From Voacanga thouarsii (Eukaryota; Streptophyta; Magnoliopsida; Gentianales; Apocynaceae): a stretch of DNA of 64,000 bases. The notes under the pieces were generated by a model. That model searched no databases. It was given only the letters and a program-made list of their open reading frames with translations, and was not told where the DNA came from. This document shows positions 1 to 11,075 of this stretch, one piece after another. The DNA is taken from contig JANUWF010001719.1 in NCBI GenBank assembly GCA_026120185.1, positions 496,001 through 560,000 of the forward strand, read 5' to 3'. The position numbers and the translations under genes are program-made. The stretch's first letter is position 1; every line of letters starts with the position of its first letter.

Positions 1-309
1 TTTCTTATATAGAAAAAGAAATTTGATGATGGTTATTGTTGTAACAGTTTTGTCCAGTTTCTTATAATCCAAAAAATGAAAAATATCTTGTCATGAACTT
101 GAAATCAAAAGAATACTCAAAGCCCCAAAACGATTCATGCTTTACATCATAACAAATTTGATTCGTACAAGCTTCACTTACATCAAATCAATACAATCAT
201 TACGGAAATGTGCACATGAGCTCCATTATTCTCTGCACCTCAGCCTCATGGCCTCAGCTCAAATGTCTGTACTATTTTTGACTCATAAACAGACGAAAAA
301 CTATGTATA

Positions 310-650
310 AAGATCTCCATATTTCTCAGCCTAATTGAATTCCAACTCATTAATGCCATTTTGGCTCTGCATCTGTGGACCAAATTGGCGATGTCCATTT
401 CTCGGCTCAACAAATTCAGCAATGATAAACCATGTCCTTCCCTCCCTAGCCGTTGGTTTGAGGTGGGAGTGAGACACATCCCACCATTGTACGAGACAAA
501 AGGCCGAAAGGGATAGACCAAGAATGACAAGGATAAGGTTGGAAGTGCTTTGCTTGAAACTTTCCAATTCCCCATAAAACAACGGTGCTGTGCAATTTCT
601 TCGCTCACTGATTGACGGACTTTTACCATTTCACACAACAAAATCTCAAT
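310..650 (-). other. Possible unrecognised coding exon
   Basis: On the minus strand two overlapping frames stay open here. One gives a plausible C-terminus: a short polar stretch, one hydrophobic segment (NLILVILGLSLSAFCLV), then a polar tail ending ELEFN at a stop near 331. I do not recognise a family. No matching upstream exon is visible towards higher coordinates, where the sequence becomes AT-rich. It could be the last exon of a small membrane protein or chance. Seen: an open frame and one hydrophobic segment. Everything else is inference. Confidence 0.2.
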
Positions 651-665
651 CCTTCTGTGGTACAA

Positions 666-3520
666 TGTAAAGTCACCTCATGGAGAGAGAGGTAGAGAGT
701 TAAAAGGATTGCCACCTCTCCTCTTAACACTTTTTAGGCCATTTTCATTGCATCATACATTCACTAATAAGCTCCTCCTCCAATGTGCAATCTTATTAAT
801 CATCACTTCTTGTTTTCTTGTTTCTTTCATGATACACGAGTAAGAATAATAATTATTTCTTTTACATATTTTGACTATATTATTAATTCTTGTTAGAGAT
901 TTCTGACTTAAATTCCTGATTTTACTAACTACAAAGCATGAAATCACTCTAGTATTGAGTGAAACAAGGAGGATTCATGAGAAGTAGGTAAGTGCAGTTT
1001 CATGAACAGTTTCGTATGCTTATGGGATTTCTCGATCTATAGTACTGCATGATCATCACATTTTTGTGATGTAAACTTGCGGTTGACCTTAAAGAGTGAA
1101 AGGTTTTGTTTTGTTTGGGCAACTTCAAAGTTCAAAGTACGAGAACAAACCTAGTCATGCAAGTCTGCAGTTTCTGATTGATCTAAACCTAGTTTAACGT
1201 TTTCTTGATGATTTCCATACCTGCTTATCTTGACTATAAATAGCCATTGAAATGGTATAATTTCCTATTTAGGTAACCGCGTGAAAATGCTGTCCAGAAT
1301 TTTGATTCTGGTGCTATAATTACTGGAAAGCAATCTTTAAGTTGTTTCTTATCTTCAGTAAAAGAGAGATTAAAAAGAACACAGATAAGCTGATGTAAAA
1401 GACTAAAGGTCAAATTGCTTCTCCATAATCCATATAGCCAACCTCAAGTTCACATTTAGGAGCTTGTAGACTTTAAGGAGGAGATGCTCAACAACTTGGG
1501 ACAAAATTAAAAATTTAAAATTGAGGGTGAATTATATGAAATGATATGTTAGATAATAATGTTATAATTCGTGAAAAATTTTTAGAAGTCTGAGAAGTAA
1601 AATTTAAAAGAATATTTTTTATTTTTTTAAAATATAGAATATTAAAAAATCCTCCATCTCTGATAGCGCAAGCATGGCTATTCTATTCATCTCTTTTGTT
1701 TTTCCATTCAAACCACTTCAGAGATAGCTTTATTTGCAGTGGGGAATTTGTCTTCTGTCTGGTGCTGTTTTTTCAACATTTGACAAGGTTTCAATCTGTT
1801 CAGACTAACAAAACAGAAATTTCTTGTAAGAAGATTTTTAATAGTAGTTTTTTTTTTTCAATTTGTTTTCTCATTCCTCTTGCTTGTACATCTACCAAGG
1901 CAATAATAATTAATTAAATCTCTATTCTTTTAAAAGAAAGAGCAAATGAATTGCTTTTGGCTTTTTGGCTTTTGTCTGCTTATGAACATCTTCTCGCTTT
2001 TAGGCCTCCCTGTACTTCACATTCTTCTTTCCTCTGTTCCCATTTTCTGAAATTTCTTCAACGTAATAGAAAGACCTTATTTATTTCATCAATTTCCAGT
2101 TCTTTAGTTCATTAAAGCTAATGATCTATCAAGTAACATTAAGACATGACATGCAATCTTGATAAGATATCACCTTTAAAATTTCTTTGGATTCTTATAT
2201 CATGTGTCTTTTTATATATATATATATAAAATCAGCAATGTAATTCTTTGATTGATCTTCTAACCTAAATCTACCATTGGTAATGGAATTTTGATGATCA
2301 CCCATCAACGTAACCCTTTTGAGTAGGTGATGATAAAAAGGCACAGGACAAGATATTCTTCGCTTGTCAAATATGGTCTTTCCATTGTCATCCTAACAAT
2401 TTTCCTGCAACTAATGGTGTAAAGTTAGAAAGTTATGGCTGCTTTGCCAGAAGCAAATAATTACAGGATATGCTTACCCTTTTTCTCTGATTTATCTGTC
2501 AAATAGTTTGAAGACAAATGTGGTTAAAGCTGTCCTAAGAACCTAGATTAGTTGCATAGATAATTATAACTAAGGAGACTCTGTCGTCTAAGTATGCATA
2601 TTTTGGTGGCTTTGTTTGTAGAACTCACTACAACTATTGTGGGCTGAAAGATTTGATTCTGTATTATGTTAGATTTGGAAGAGTAATCCTCATAAAGATG
2701 TGTGAACAGACATTTGTCATTTGATTAGTGATATTGAAGACTGCTTTGACAACTTTCTATTCAAATGATTAATTAATGATAAGTAAATTTAATTGAATGA
2801 TATAAAATTTATCATGAAGTTTATATTTTTAAAAAATTTAAAGTCATAGTTAAAAAAAAATCAATAAACACTATTTACTTTATAAAAATATGATATAGTA
2901 TCATTTAAAATGTTATTTACAAACTAACTTCTCTCATGAATCGCTGATGCGTAAGGTTTTGGAGCTATGGAAAAGAGGAAGTTTTCTATTGAAGCAAGCC
3001 GTTCAGACAAAGGACAAATGTAACAAAAAGATTCATTGCTGTGGATTGAGTCCAATAGTTCATTGGCTCGCAACGGTAACAGTACTATACTTTGTGTTAA
3101 AGTCTTACCCTATCGTTCTTTTCTTTTTATGAGTTTCGCCTTTTTCTTCTCATGGATACAAAGCAAGCTGTTGTTGAGCAAATCTCCCAGTGCCAAAAAA
3201 ATCCTTCCCCTTCCCCCACACCCAGCCCCTTCACAAAACCAAAGAAGAAAAATAAGTAATGATATCCAGTTGTCTCTGAACTAGACATGATCTCTGCATA
3301 TATGGGAGATTGGCCCTTTTTTCTTCCAACTTCTAAGATTGTCAAGCTTATATCACTGTGTCTTTGCAAGTTTGGGATTTTGGGGATTTAAGACTTTGCT
3401 TGTTAGCCAGGTTAGATGGGCACATAAATAGCAAAAATACAATCACGTGCTTTTAATCAAATGATAAATATTTAGATATATTTATCTTTTTTTCTCTCTC
3501 TCTTATTACTCTTTTATTAT
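666..3520. other. AT-rich intergenic DNA, no gene seen
   Basis: No coding region can be supported here. The open frames are short, low in complexity and unlike any family I know. There is a short TA run at about 2213-2229 and long A/T tracts at 1600-1640 and 2830-2860. The stretch is ordinary plant intergenic DNA. Confidence 0.6.
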
Positions 3521-3522
3521 AA

Positions 3523-3990
3523 TTAGGTTGATGTCCTGCGCGTTACACGGATTGCTATATTATTAAGATTTAATATATTAATATTAAATATATATATTAT
3601 TAATTAACTTAATTAATGATTTAATTAATTAAGCTTTTAAAATAAATTTAGATAGTATTCAAAGAATCACACATTTTAATGTATTAATATTAAATACATA
3701 TATATTTTATTAATTAATTTAATTAATAATCCTATTCCAAAATCTATTAATTAGTGCATGTATTTATCTATTATTTTTCTAATTAAATCTCAAGGGTTAT
3801 GTAAATGAAAAACTATTTATAAATTCATTGGTTCGGAGTAATTCAAGTTAAATTTCAAAGAATAACACATTTCAATGTATTAATATTAAATATATATATA
3901 ATATTCAAAAAAAATAATTTAATCACGTGTCAACTTATGATGCTTCCACATATCGTAATGATATATTTCATCTTCGACTTTTATATATAT
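3523..3990 (-). mobile_element. Helitron-like non-autonomous element
   Basis: Read on the minus strand, the left edge ends ...CAACCTAA followed by T. This fits the Helitron 3' rule (CTRR before T), and a partly decayed GC-rich hairpin lies about 10 bases upstream (3535-3550). The other edge, near 3990 read on minus, has TATATATAAAAGTCGAAGATG and then ACACGTG, resembling Helitron 5' subterminal sequence. The expected 5' TC dinucleotide is not clean. The interior is AT-rich and non-coding. A 95-bp part (3757-3850) recurs at 12926-13016. The call is by motif only. Confidence 0.45.
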
Positions 3991-4018
3991 AAATTTTTAA
4001 AAATGTTAAAAAAACAAA

Positions 4019-4095
4019 CATTTCACTCGTATCAATTTTTAAAAATGTAAAATTTCGATGAAATGTTTTTACATTCAATTGATACGAGTGAAATG
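4019..4095. repeat. 19-bp perfect inverted repeat
   Basis: CATTTCACTCGTATCAATT (4019-4037) is matched by its exact reverse complement at 4077-4095, with a 39-base spacer. The surrounding DNA repeats the short string AATTTCGATG three times. It may be a remnant of a fold-back MITE next to the Helitron-like element. Confidence 0.6.
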
Positions 4096-4865
4096 TATTT
4101 TAATTTCGATGGGGCCAATCACTATTTTAATTTCGATGTAAAATTTCTTGTATATATTACTAGATTGGCCCCATAAGTAACATTCCACGGGCCTCCAATA
4201 ACCACAAACTTTATCAATTGAATGTGAATTCAGTACAAGTTCACTAGAGTTTCCACCAAATTGTCTTTTGGTCATCCCAAAAAAGTGTTTAATAAGCTCA
4301 TTAAGCACTTTCAAGACCACCTCTTTTTGAGCACTGGGCCATAACATGACACAATCACTACAATAAACTACACCAAAGTTTTTTGTCTGACTCATGATGA
4401 TGTGGAAGGACCAAGGAGGTTCAAGACTGGTAAAGGTTAAAGAGTTATTGACCAAAAAATTACATTGAATACATTTCAAAATTCCCTAATCAATTTCTTT
4501 GAAAAGAATCTCTCAAGGTAAAAAGTGAGAAGTGTGATAATTAGATGATATGAATTATACTTATCGAATTGTAATTTTCAATACATAATAGTAATGTAAT
4601 AATTATATTAGAATTATAATATTAACTTACAATACATCTTTATTCTTACAAATTGACAAATCACGATGAAATATTGCTTTAATGTCTTCATTGTCTAGTT
4701 GCCAATATCTCAATTTGGCGGGAATTAACTGTTTTTGGGACTGTTTCTTAATTAGGTGTGAACTGAGTTGTGGTTTTGTGGGGTCATTCTTGTGGAATTT
4801 GAGTTAGCTTCAGACAAGTAGGAAACCTTTCGGTGTTGTATTTTAGGACTGTTACTTTCTTCATA
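4096..4865. other. NAC gene upstream region
   Basis: Intergenic DNA upstream of the NAC gene. A 134-codon minus-strand frame covers 4075-4479 but is not recognisable, begins inside the inverted repeat, and has no visible partner exon. No other gene is seen. Confidence 0.4.
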
Positions 4866-4867
4866 CC

Positions 4868-4877
4868 CTATAAATAG
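4868..4877 (+). promoter_or_regulatory. TATA box of the NAC gene
   Basis: CTATAAATAG lies 547 bases before the NAC start codon and is followed about 30 bases later by a pyrimidine-rich CTCTACACAGC stretch that would suit transcription initiation. This is the best TATA match upstream of the gene and implies a long 5' leader of roughly 520 bases unless it contains an intron. Confidence 0.55.
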
Positions 4878-5197
4878 TCTATCCCACGCTCTGTTTACTC
4901 TACACAGCTTTTCTTCTCTAGATAACACTACCAGTTCTCTAGTTGAGGTTCAATTTCTGGTCATAATTTCTTGAATTGGGACCATCATTTGAGGGAAAAA
5001 AAAAAAAAAAATCAGATTTTGTTTCAAGTTCTTGTTCTGTTTTCTACAATATTTATAGATTCTGGGCAATAACAGCTTCTTGGATCGTTCAAAATTTCTT
5101 TATTTTCAGTTGCTTTCGTTGTCTGGATTTATATTTCAAAGGGGTTGGGAGGGGGATTTTTGTTTCAAAGCTAGACATAGAAGTTCTCCAGAAGAAG

Positions 5198-5326
5198 ATG
5201 ATTCTGTTGTTCAATGGGTGCATTTTATGGAAATTCTTTGAAATCATTGGCAAGAAGTTTGATCTAGACAAAAGCTTTTACTTTTGGATCTTTCAGATTT
5301 TCAATAGATACACCATTGGCACTTAG
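5198..5326 (+). other. Upstream ORF in NAC leader (42 codons)
   Basis: An ATG at 5198 opens a 42-codon frame ending at TAG 5324-5326, wholly inside the presumed 5' leader and 97 bases before the NAC start. The peptide is rich in Phe, Ile and Trp. If retained in the mRNA it would be expected to reduce translation of the main frame. A leader intron could remove it. Conservation is unknown. Confidence 0.35.
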
Positions 5327-5423
5327 CCACACCTACCTTATACATTGTTGTCCAAAATTTCTACAGAAGCCTTTTCTTGCTAAAAGTTTTGAAGTGTTTG
5401 AAGATTGCGTAGAAAAGCACAAA

Positions 5424-7289
5424 ATGGGAGGAACGTCACTGCCTCCAGGATTTCGTTTTCATCCCACTGATGAGGAACTGGTTGGATACTATCTTAAAAG
5501 GAAAACTGATGGACTTGAAATTGAGCTTGAAGTTATCCCAGTAATTGACTTGTACAAATTTGATCCATGGGAACTCCCAGGTACTTGATTGTTAATATTT
5601 GCATACATAAATTTTCCTTGTCTTCCAAATACCCTAATTTTTTTAGATTGTAGAAGCTGCTGGAAACAGGAAACTTAGTTTTTTTTAATGATAATCAAGA
5701 ATTTCTACAATTTTGAGCTGCAGATTTCATTGTCTTAGCCATATCTCTCTGAGAGATATGTTCTTATCTAATCTATTGTCTATGGTGGTGGGATATGAAA
5801 GAATTTCTTTAACTCAATTATGAACTTTAACTTCATTCCAATTTGTATGGGTTATGTAATATTTTTGGAAAGCTGATGCTTTATTGCTCATGTGTTTGTT
5901 CCTTTTTCTTCTTTATTCTGCTTATGAAAAGTGCCAGTCATACTGGTTATAAAATGCTCTACACTGTGGGACATCTGACTTCTTATCTTCTAATTCAATT
6001 TTGCTTTCACACACAAAACAATGTTGCTTGTGTTGGAAATTTGATGCCTCATTCTCATAAACAAGCTATGAAATGCAGAAAAGTCTTTCTTGCCAAAGCG
6101 CGACAAGGAATGGTTCTTTTTCTGTCCTCGGGACAAAAAGTACCCTAATGGTTCCCGGACTAATCGAGCAACAAAATCTGGATACTGGAAAGCCACAGGG
6201 AAGGACCGGAAAGTGGTCTGTCAATCTGCAGTGATTGGTTTCCGCAAGACACTCGTGTTCTACCGGGGAAGAGCTCCGCTTGGGGATAGAATGGATTGGG
6301 TAATGCATGAGTATCGTCTCTGTGACGATGTTTCTCAAGGCATCCCAGTTTTTCAGGTAACATGCAAACTCATTTCTGCAGTGGCTAGGCCCTTTGATCC
6401 TTTAAGTGGTGCAAGATTGTTGACAACTGACTATTTGTGTGTGTCAGGGACCTTTTGCCTTGTGCCGTGTTATCAAGAAGAATGAGCAGAAGACAAATGA
6501 TGTTCATGGAGAAACAGCATTCAAGTCAAGTGGAAGTAGTTCACAGAGTGGAAATGTGGCCTCAGTTGTAGCCTCAAACGAACCAATGGTCATTACTGAT
6601 GACATTCCAATTCAAGCAAGTCATATTTGCAATGAGAGTAATTATTCAACTCCAATTACCTCTCCATATCAGACAACAACAATGGGAGAGTATGATCAGC
6701 CTTCAACTTATTCTTCAATGGGGACTAATCCTGCAAGTCTTTATGTCTCGCCTGATATGATTCTCGATTCTTCAAAGGTATCAAATTGGAATTTTCTTGT
6801 TGATAAGTTATGAAATTGTTTTTCTCAAACTAAACCCTAAAAATGCCTGAATCAATGCAGGACTATGCCCAAGCACATGGTTTATATCCAGACTATGGAT
6901 TTCAAAACTCAATGTGGCAGTCATATGGTCAATATGAGATCTCACCAAGTTCATCCAACTCAAATCTCCGAGAGGAGGGGGAACCTTCTGATGATTTTGG
7001 TCAATATGGCTGCATGTCACCGTATTCGGTTTATGGAAGCTACATGGGGTATTATGGAAATGACATGTTATATGAAGGTTATGACCAAACAAATTCGCTA
7101 AGAAATCCATAACCGTTTTGAGAAAACAAATGGGACAAATGAATGTTTCTTTTCTTCTTTCGTTTCTTCAATGCAGGATTTGAGACTTGGGATCAAGCTC
7201 CACTATGTAGACAGAGTAGTGGAGATGGAACTGTGGGAGAAATTAATGGTCTGTGGTCACTGGAAGATAACATAGCTAGGGTGATGTAG
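5424..7289 (+). CDS. NAC-domain transcription factor, NAC071/NAC096-like
   Basis: Plant NAC transcription factor, acting in the nucleus as a DNA-binding dimer. Exons: 5424-5580, 6079-6356, 6448-6777, then 6861-7112 (338 aa) or 6861-7077 joined to 7177-7289 (364 aa). All junctions are GT/AG and phases agree. The NAC domain fills about residues 6-150: subdomain [20 protein letters not shown], then [39 protein letters not shown] and DWVMHEYRL, followed by FALCRV. The C-terminal half is Ser/Thr/Gln/Tyr-rich, typical of NAC activation regions. The start is fixed by [10 protein letters not shown], the usual family N-terminus. The closest remembered relatives are Arabidopsis ANAC071, ANAC096 and ANAC011; the subgroup is inferred from motif wording. 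The longer C-terminus is open, in phase and preceded by a strong polypyrimidine tract; the shorter form is the intron-retained version. Confidence 0.93.
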
Positions 7290-8829
7290 GATCTGCCTGA
7301 GAGCAGGACAATGAGGCAGAAATCTTGTAATATTCTAGGGTGTTCTCCAATACAACGCCTTTTAACGTTTGTCTTGGAGCGTGAGAGATGGAGTGCTACT
7401 CTTTCCGGTCTTAAGAATAAAGTGTTTATTGCTCAAATTCTTGCTAAAGGGGCATTGCTTTGGTCCAGTGTCCAATTGCAGGGACCGTTTTGTTTGAGGT
7501 TTTCGTTTTTTCTTGGTCGAAAAAATATGTCCTAGGGATCATTAGTTTAATCGATTACAGTAGGCATTCTTGGATTACCGAAATATGCTGCAAGGAAATA
7601 ATGTATCTCATGCTGCAAGGAAATAATGTATCTGCACCAATGCCGTCCTATAGTCTGATTCTGCAATGTAATCGAAAAGTTTGAAAGCCATGGTTACCTT
7701 TCTACTTGACCATAGGAAAAATAGTGAAATGATTAGGCAAGAAAATGCCTGTGACCACTTGAATTATAGAGAAGATTTAAATCCACTAATATGGACAATA
7801 AGTGACTGGATTCCAACTCCAAGAAAAGGAATGATACTGCCGAAGTCAAAAAACTACTTCAGGCATCCTTGTCGAGTTCCTTTCTCGTAGCTGTGCTTGC
7901 TTGTATCATGCTAAACAATTGAAAAGGACTTGAAAATTCTCAATCATTCCAAGTAATCAAGCAACCACAAAATGACCTAATAAATAAGACGATATGATGC
8001 TTGGCCGTCCAAAAAAGAATACTCAAGTAACCTCTTCAACTTGATAAAGACGCAAAATATAGCAGATCAGACTAAAAGACTATGTTTATAGTTGTCTTGA
8101 ATGATGCTTCAAGATTTATTTTTGAAAGATTTTCTTTACTATATATCATCATTAATTGAAGGGACATTTTCTTCTGACTTCCCTTTTATAAGATTTAAAC
8201 TAGACAAATTACATTAATCCTATATAGGAACAACCATGTATAGAATCAAATTGTAGCTTGTAACTGCAGATGCTTCAACAGAGAAAAGATATGAAGTAGC
8301 CCCTTCATGAGGTCATCAAAAAGTGTTCTCAAGAAGGATTTAAGAACTGTTTCTTTTACCTATTTCTGCGAAATTTCAAGATGTCATCCACCTAATCTTC
8401 CTTCGGTGAGGGAGAATATGCTGATAAAGGCGGACACTAACAAACTTTACTAAAAGGGCTTGTAAAGCTCTCTGTATCCATTAACTTATCATGCTATACA
8501 ACCAGATGCTTCAAGCCGTACTACATTAAATCATAAACTTCATTATGGGTTAAGGGAATCAACTAAGCGTGTGGCCCCTTATTCTTGGCATGTGAGATGG
8601 TAAACTGATAATACAAAATATCACTTTAAGGTCTCTTTTGTTGCTCTTTTTGGCCTGTGCATTAAAGCCATGTTCCACTTTCAATAAGAATGATATCATG
8701 ATCTGCTTTCTGTAAATGTGCAACACAAAGGTATGATCATGAAATCTAATACATTTCCGCGTTGAAAAGATCTTTTTGTAGACTTCCTGGCTCAAAGTGC
8801 ATTTGCAAGATCAAAATCAGTGGCCTGAA
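7290..8829. other. Intergenic and 3'UTR DNA between NAC and TLDc genes
   Basis: The convergent NAC (+) and TLDc (-) genes face each other across this interval, so both 3'UTRs must lie here. No additional gene is supported. Open frames around 7311-7890 and 8559-8795 match no family. It contains the 25-bp tandem duplication at 7585-7634. Confidence 0.5.
7585..7634. repeat. 25-bp tandem duplication
   Basis: The 25-base unit beginning ATGCTGCAAGGAAATAATG occurs twice head to tail (7585-7609 and 7610-7634) and differs only in its last base. It lies downstream of the NAC gene, probably in the 3'UTR or flank. Confidence 0.85.
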
Positions 8830-9921
8830 TTAATACAAACTTGCAATTTGAGGACTGCAAAACACTATTACTTCATCAAGAGTTGCTTTTGATTCATCCC
8901 CAAACAATGATTCCTTTCCATCAGGTCTTTTAGCATAGGACAATCCAAGTCTTGATTTAGCTTGCCTTAAATCACCAATTCCTGAGTTTGTATCAGGCCC
9001 TGCAAAACCACCCATAACAGGAGCTAGAGGAGGTCCTATCAGTAATCCATCAGCCCCAAATTGTGGTCCTCCTCGAGCATAATCGAAAAGGGCTGCACCA
9101 CTTCCTCCTACTTTAGGCAAGACTATAGGATCATTTTCCTGATCATCTGCGGTCCAATAAAACAGGAAAGCATCGAAAGTTTCATAATAATCATCTGTAC
9201 TTCTATATCCCTCAGGATTAAAAGCTCCAAACTTGAATGACTGATTTGTGTAGCCAATTATCACACATGGTCCCTTAAAGTCACAGCTGTTATGAAAATC
9301 AGTTGCACTAAATCCATCACTGGAAGCCTTGTAGCAGCACTTGAGCTCCCTACCTGCCAAAATTACTCAATCCTTAGAGCATTTCTCTATGAAATCTCTT
9401 TTATCTTGTAGAGTTTTAGTTGCTTGTGAAGGAGTAAAGTGAGAATTCTTTCTCCGTCTTAGTTATTTATATAATCTTTGCCCCAAAAGTAAAGTTGTTT
9501 CAAACCCAAAATACATACAATGGCAACCGCCCTTGCCCGACCAATCGAAGTCCTTATCTTTTCCACTCCAACAAAGTAGAAAAATCATTCTAAGTCATTA
9601 CAAAAATCCAACATTAGAGCTACTTTTCAAGCCAAAAAAAGGAAGGGAAGAAAACATTAGAGCTACTTTGTGAACACATAAGAAAGGGAGGAAGAGAGAG
9701 TACCTACCCTTCAAGAAAGTTTTGCTAACAAGGGAAGGAGGAAATGGAAGTTGAACGTCATAGTACTTAGGCTGTGGCTTGTTATCTGTCTTGCTTGTGC
9801 CAAAGCTCCAGTCAAAATGGTTCTGAGGCCGTCTCTTCAAACCATAAGAAGAAGATAAGGAATTTGCCAAACAAGAAGCCATATGGGGATGATTAATCAC
9901 ACTAATTTTGGGGATTTTCAT
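8830..9921 (-). CDS. TLDc-domain protein, 245 aa
   Basis: Two exons on the minus strand: 9708-9921 and 8830-9353, joined in phase at AAG-G/GT (Lys-Gly) through a GT/AG intron of 354 bases. The protein has a poorly conserved N-terminal 60 residues, rich in Ser and basic residues, and then a TLDc domain over about residues 65-245. Recognisable parts are [34 protein letters not shown], the glycine-rich [18 protein letters not shown], and the C-terminal [11 protein letters not shown]. TLDc proteins are linked to oxidation resistance and, in animals, to V-ATPase regulation. The role of this small plant class is not established. The first ATG (9921) is used; a second in-frame Met 13 codons later (9882) is an alternative start. 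The N-terminus could be an organelle transit peptide, but that is inference. Confidence 0.9.
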
Positions 9922-10851
9922 TGGCTTCCAAATTTGCTGTTCTTACAAAATTCACACTAGAAACCAATGGAGTAATATCTTATCCTCTGTTCCAATCTAT
10001 TTTGACATTGAGTCATTTTGTGGCACAATTCATTCTTCTTTTCTTGATTGGCCAATTGGTCCTCCCACCCCACCACCTTGCCTCTTTTGTTTTGCCCACT
10101 TTGAGCTGATATTTTTGCTTTTGAGGCAGTGATTTGAATGATAAATAGCTAAATCTACTTCTGTGCATACAAAATTGGGGTGTAAGTGATGCTGAGCTGG
10201 TAATTGGTTATTAGTATTTCTTACTAGTTGAGAAAAAAAAAAAAAAAAAGTTCTTACCAAGTAATAAGTGATGAATTTTATCTATATATCAGATATATAA
10301 AAAAAATAGATTGAATATATAAATGGTTGCTTTAAACTTGAACTTCATTTAGTTAGAAGTAAAATTCTAAGTTCAACTAATATAAATTAACAAGTTTAAA
10401 CCCAATTTATTTAGTTTTTGTGATTTGAATGAGAGTTTAGTGGATGCAACGTCCAACTACTTAGTTTAGCATAGGAATTAAGAGGATTAATAATATGAAC
10501 CCAACTCATATGATTTTTTTTATTTTTTTTGAGTATTAGAACCAATTAAGCTCAACAAAATTTTGAGACACGTTCAATGAAAATGGAAATCAATTAACTC
10601 AAAACTTATTATGAAACATTAGTGAATAGCCTTTTTTTTTTTTTTTTCAGTAGTGAATAATAACTGGATTATTGTACTATGCACGATTTCGATGTTTGTA
10701 GACATTATGTGGTCTCTATGGAGAAGCCTGGTATATTGGCCCATTCACAACAAGTGTCCAATCAGTATTTGGCCTTTTGAACTTTTGGAGTTTCGATGGC
10801 GATTTCATGCTTTTACAATTTGTAATATAAACTTGCGAAATACGACCACCA
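9922..10851. other. Intergenic DNA between TLDc gene and tRNA
   Basis: Upstream region of the minus-strand TLDc gene. No coding sequence is supported. It has an A-run near 10232-10248 and a T-run near 10631-10647. Open frames are short and unlike known proteins. Confidence 0.5.
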
Positions 10852-10923
10852 GGGTCCTTAGCTCAGTGGTAGAGCATTTGACTGCAGATCAAGAGGTCAC
10901 CGGTTCGAACCCGGTAGGGCCCT
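10852..10923 (+). tRNA. tRNA-Cys (GCA)
   Basis: A complete 72-base cloverleaf. Acceptor arms GGGTCCT and AGGGCCC pair with one G-T, and T is the discriminator base. The D arm is GCTC-AGTGGTA-GAGC. The anticodon stem TTTGA/TCAAG holds loop CTGCAGA with anticodon GCA. The T arm is ACCGG-TTCGAAC-CCGGT. The internal A box (TAGCTCAGTGGTAG) and B box (GGTTCGAACCC) are intact. No intron is present. CCA is not encoded, as expected for a nuclear eukaryotic gene. A T-run a few bases downstream (about 10938) would end RNA polymerase III transcription. Confidence 0.97.
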
Positions 10924-11075
10924 TTACGGAAGAATCTTTTTTTTTTGGGTTTCCCTTGCAACTTCAGATTCCGAAGTCAAAATTTTTATTCTTTACCATT
11001 TTTTTCCCTCTCTAAGTTGCATTTCATTGATAGAAAATCAGCAATAATTTTTTTTTTTTTGTTAATAGAAAGAAT

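Noticed and set aside
4075..4479. 134-codon minus-strand frame
   Set aside because: Ends inside the 19-bp inverted repeat and AATTTCGATG repeats; no recognisable domain. Could be revisited with a protein search.
10653..11015. 120-codon frame overlapping the tRNA
   Set aside because: Its middle is the tRNA-Cys sequence itself, so it is a chance frame.
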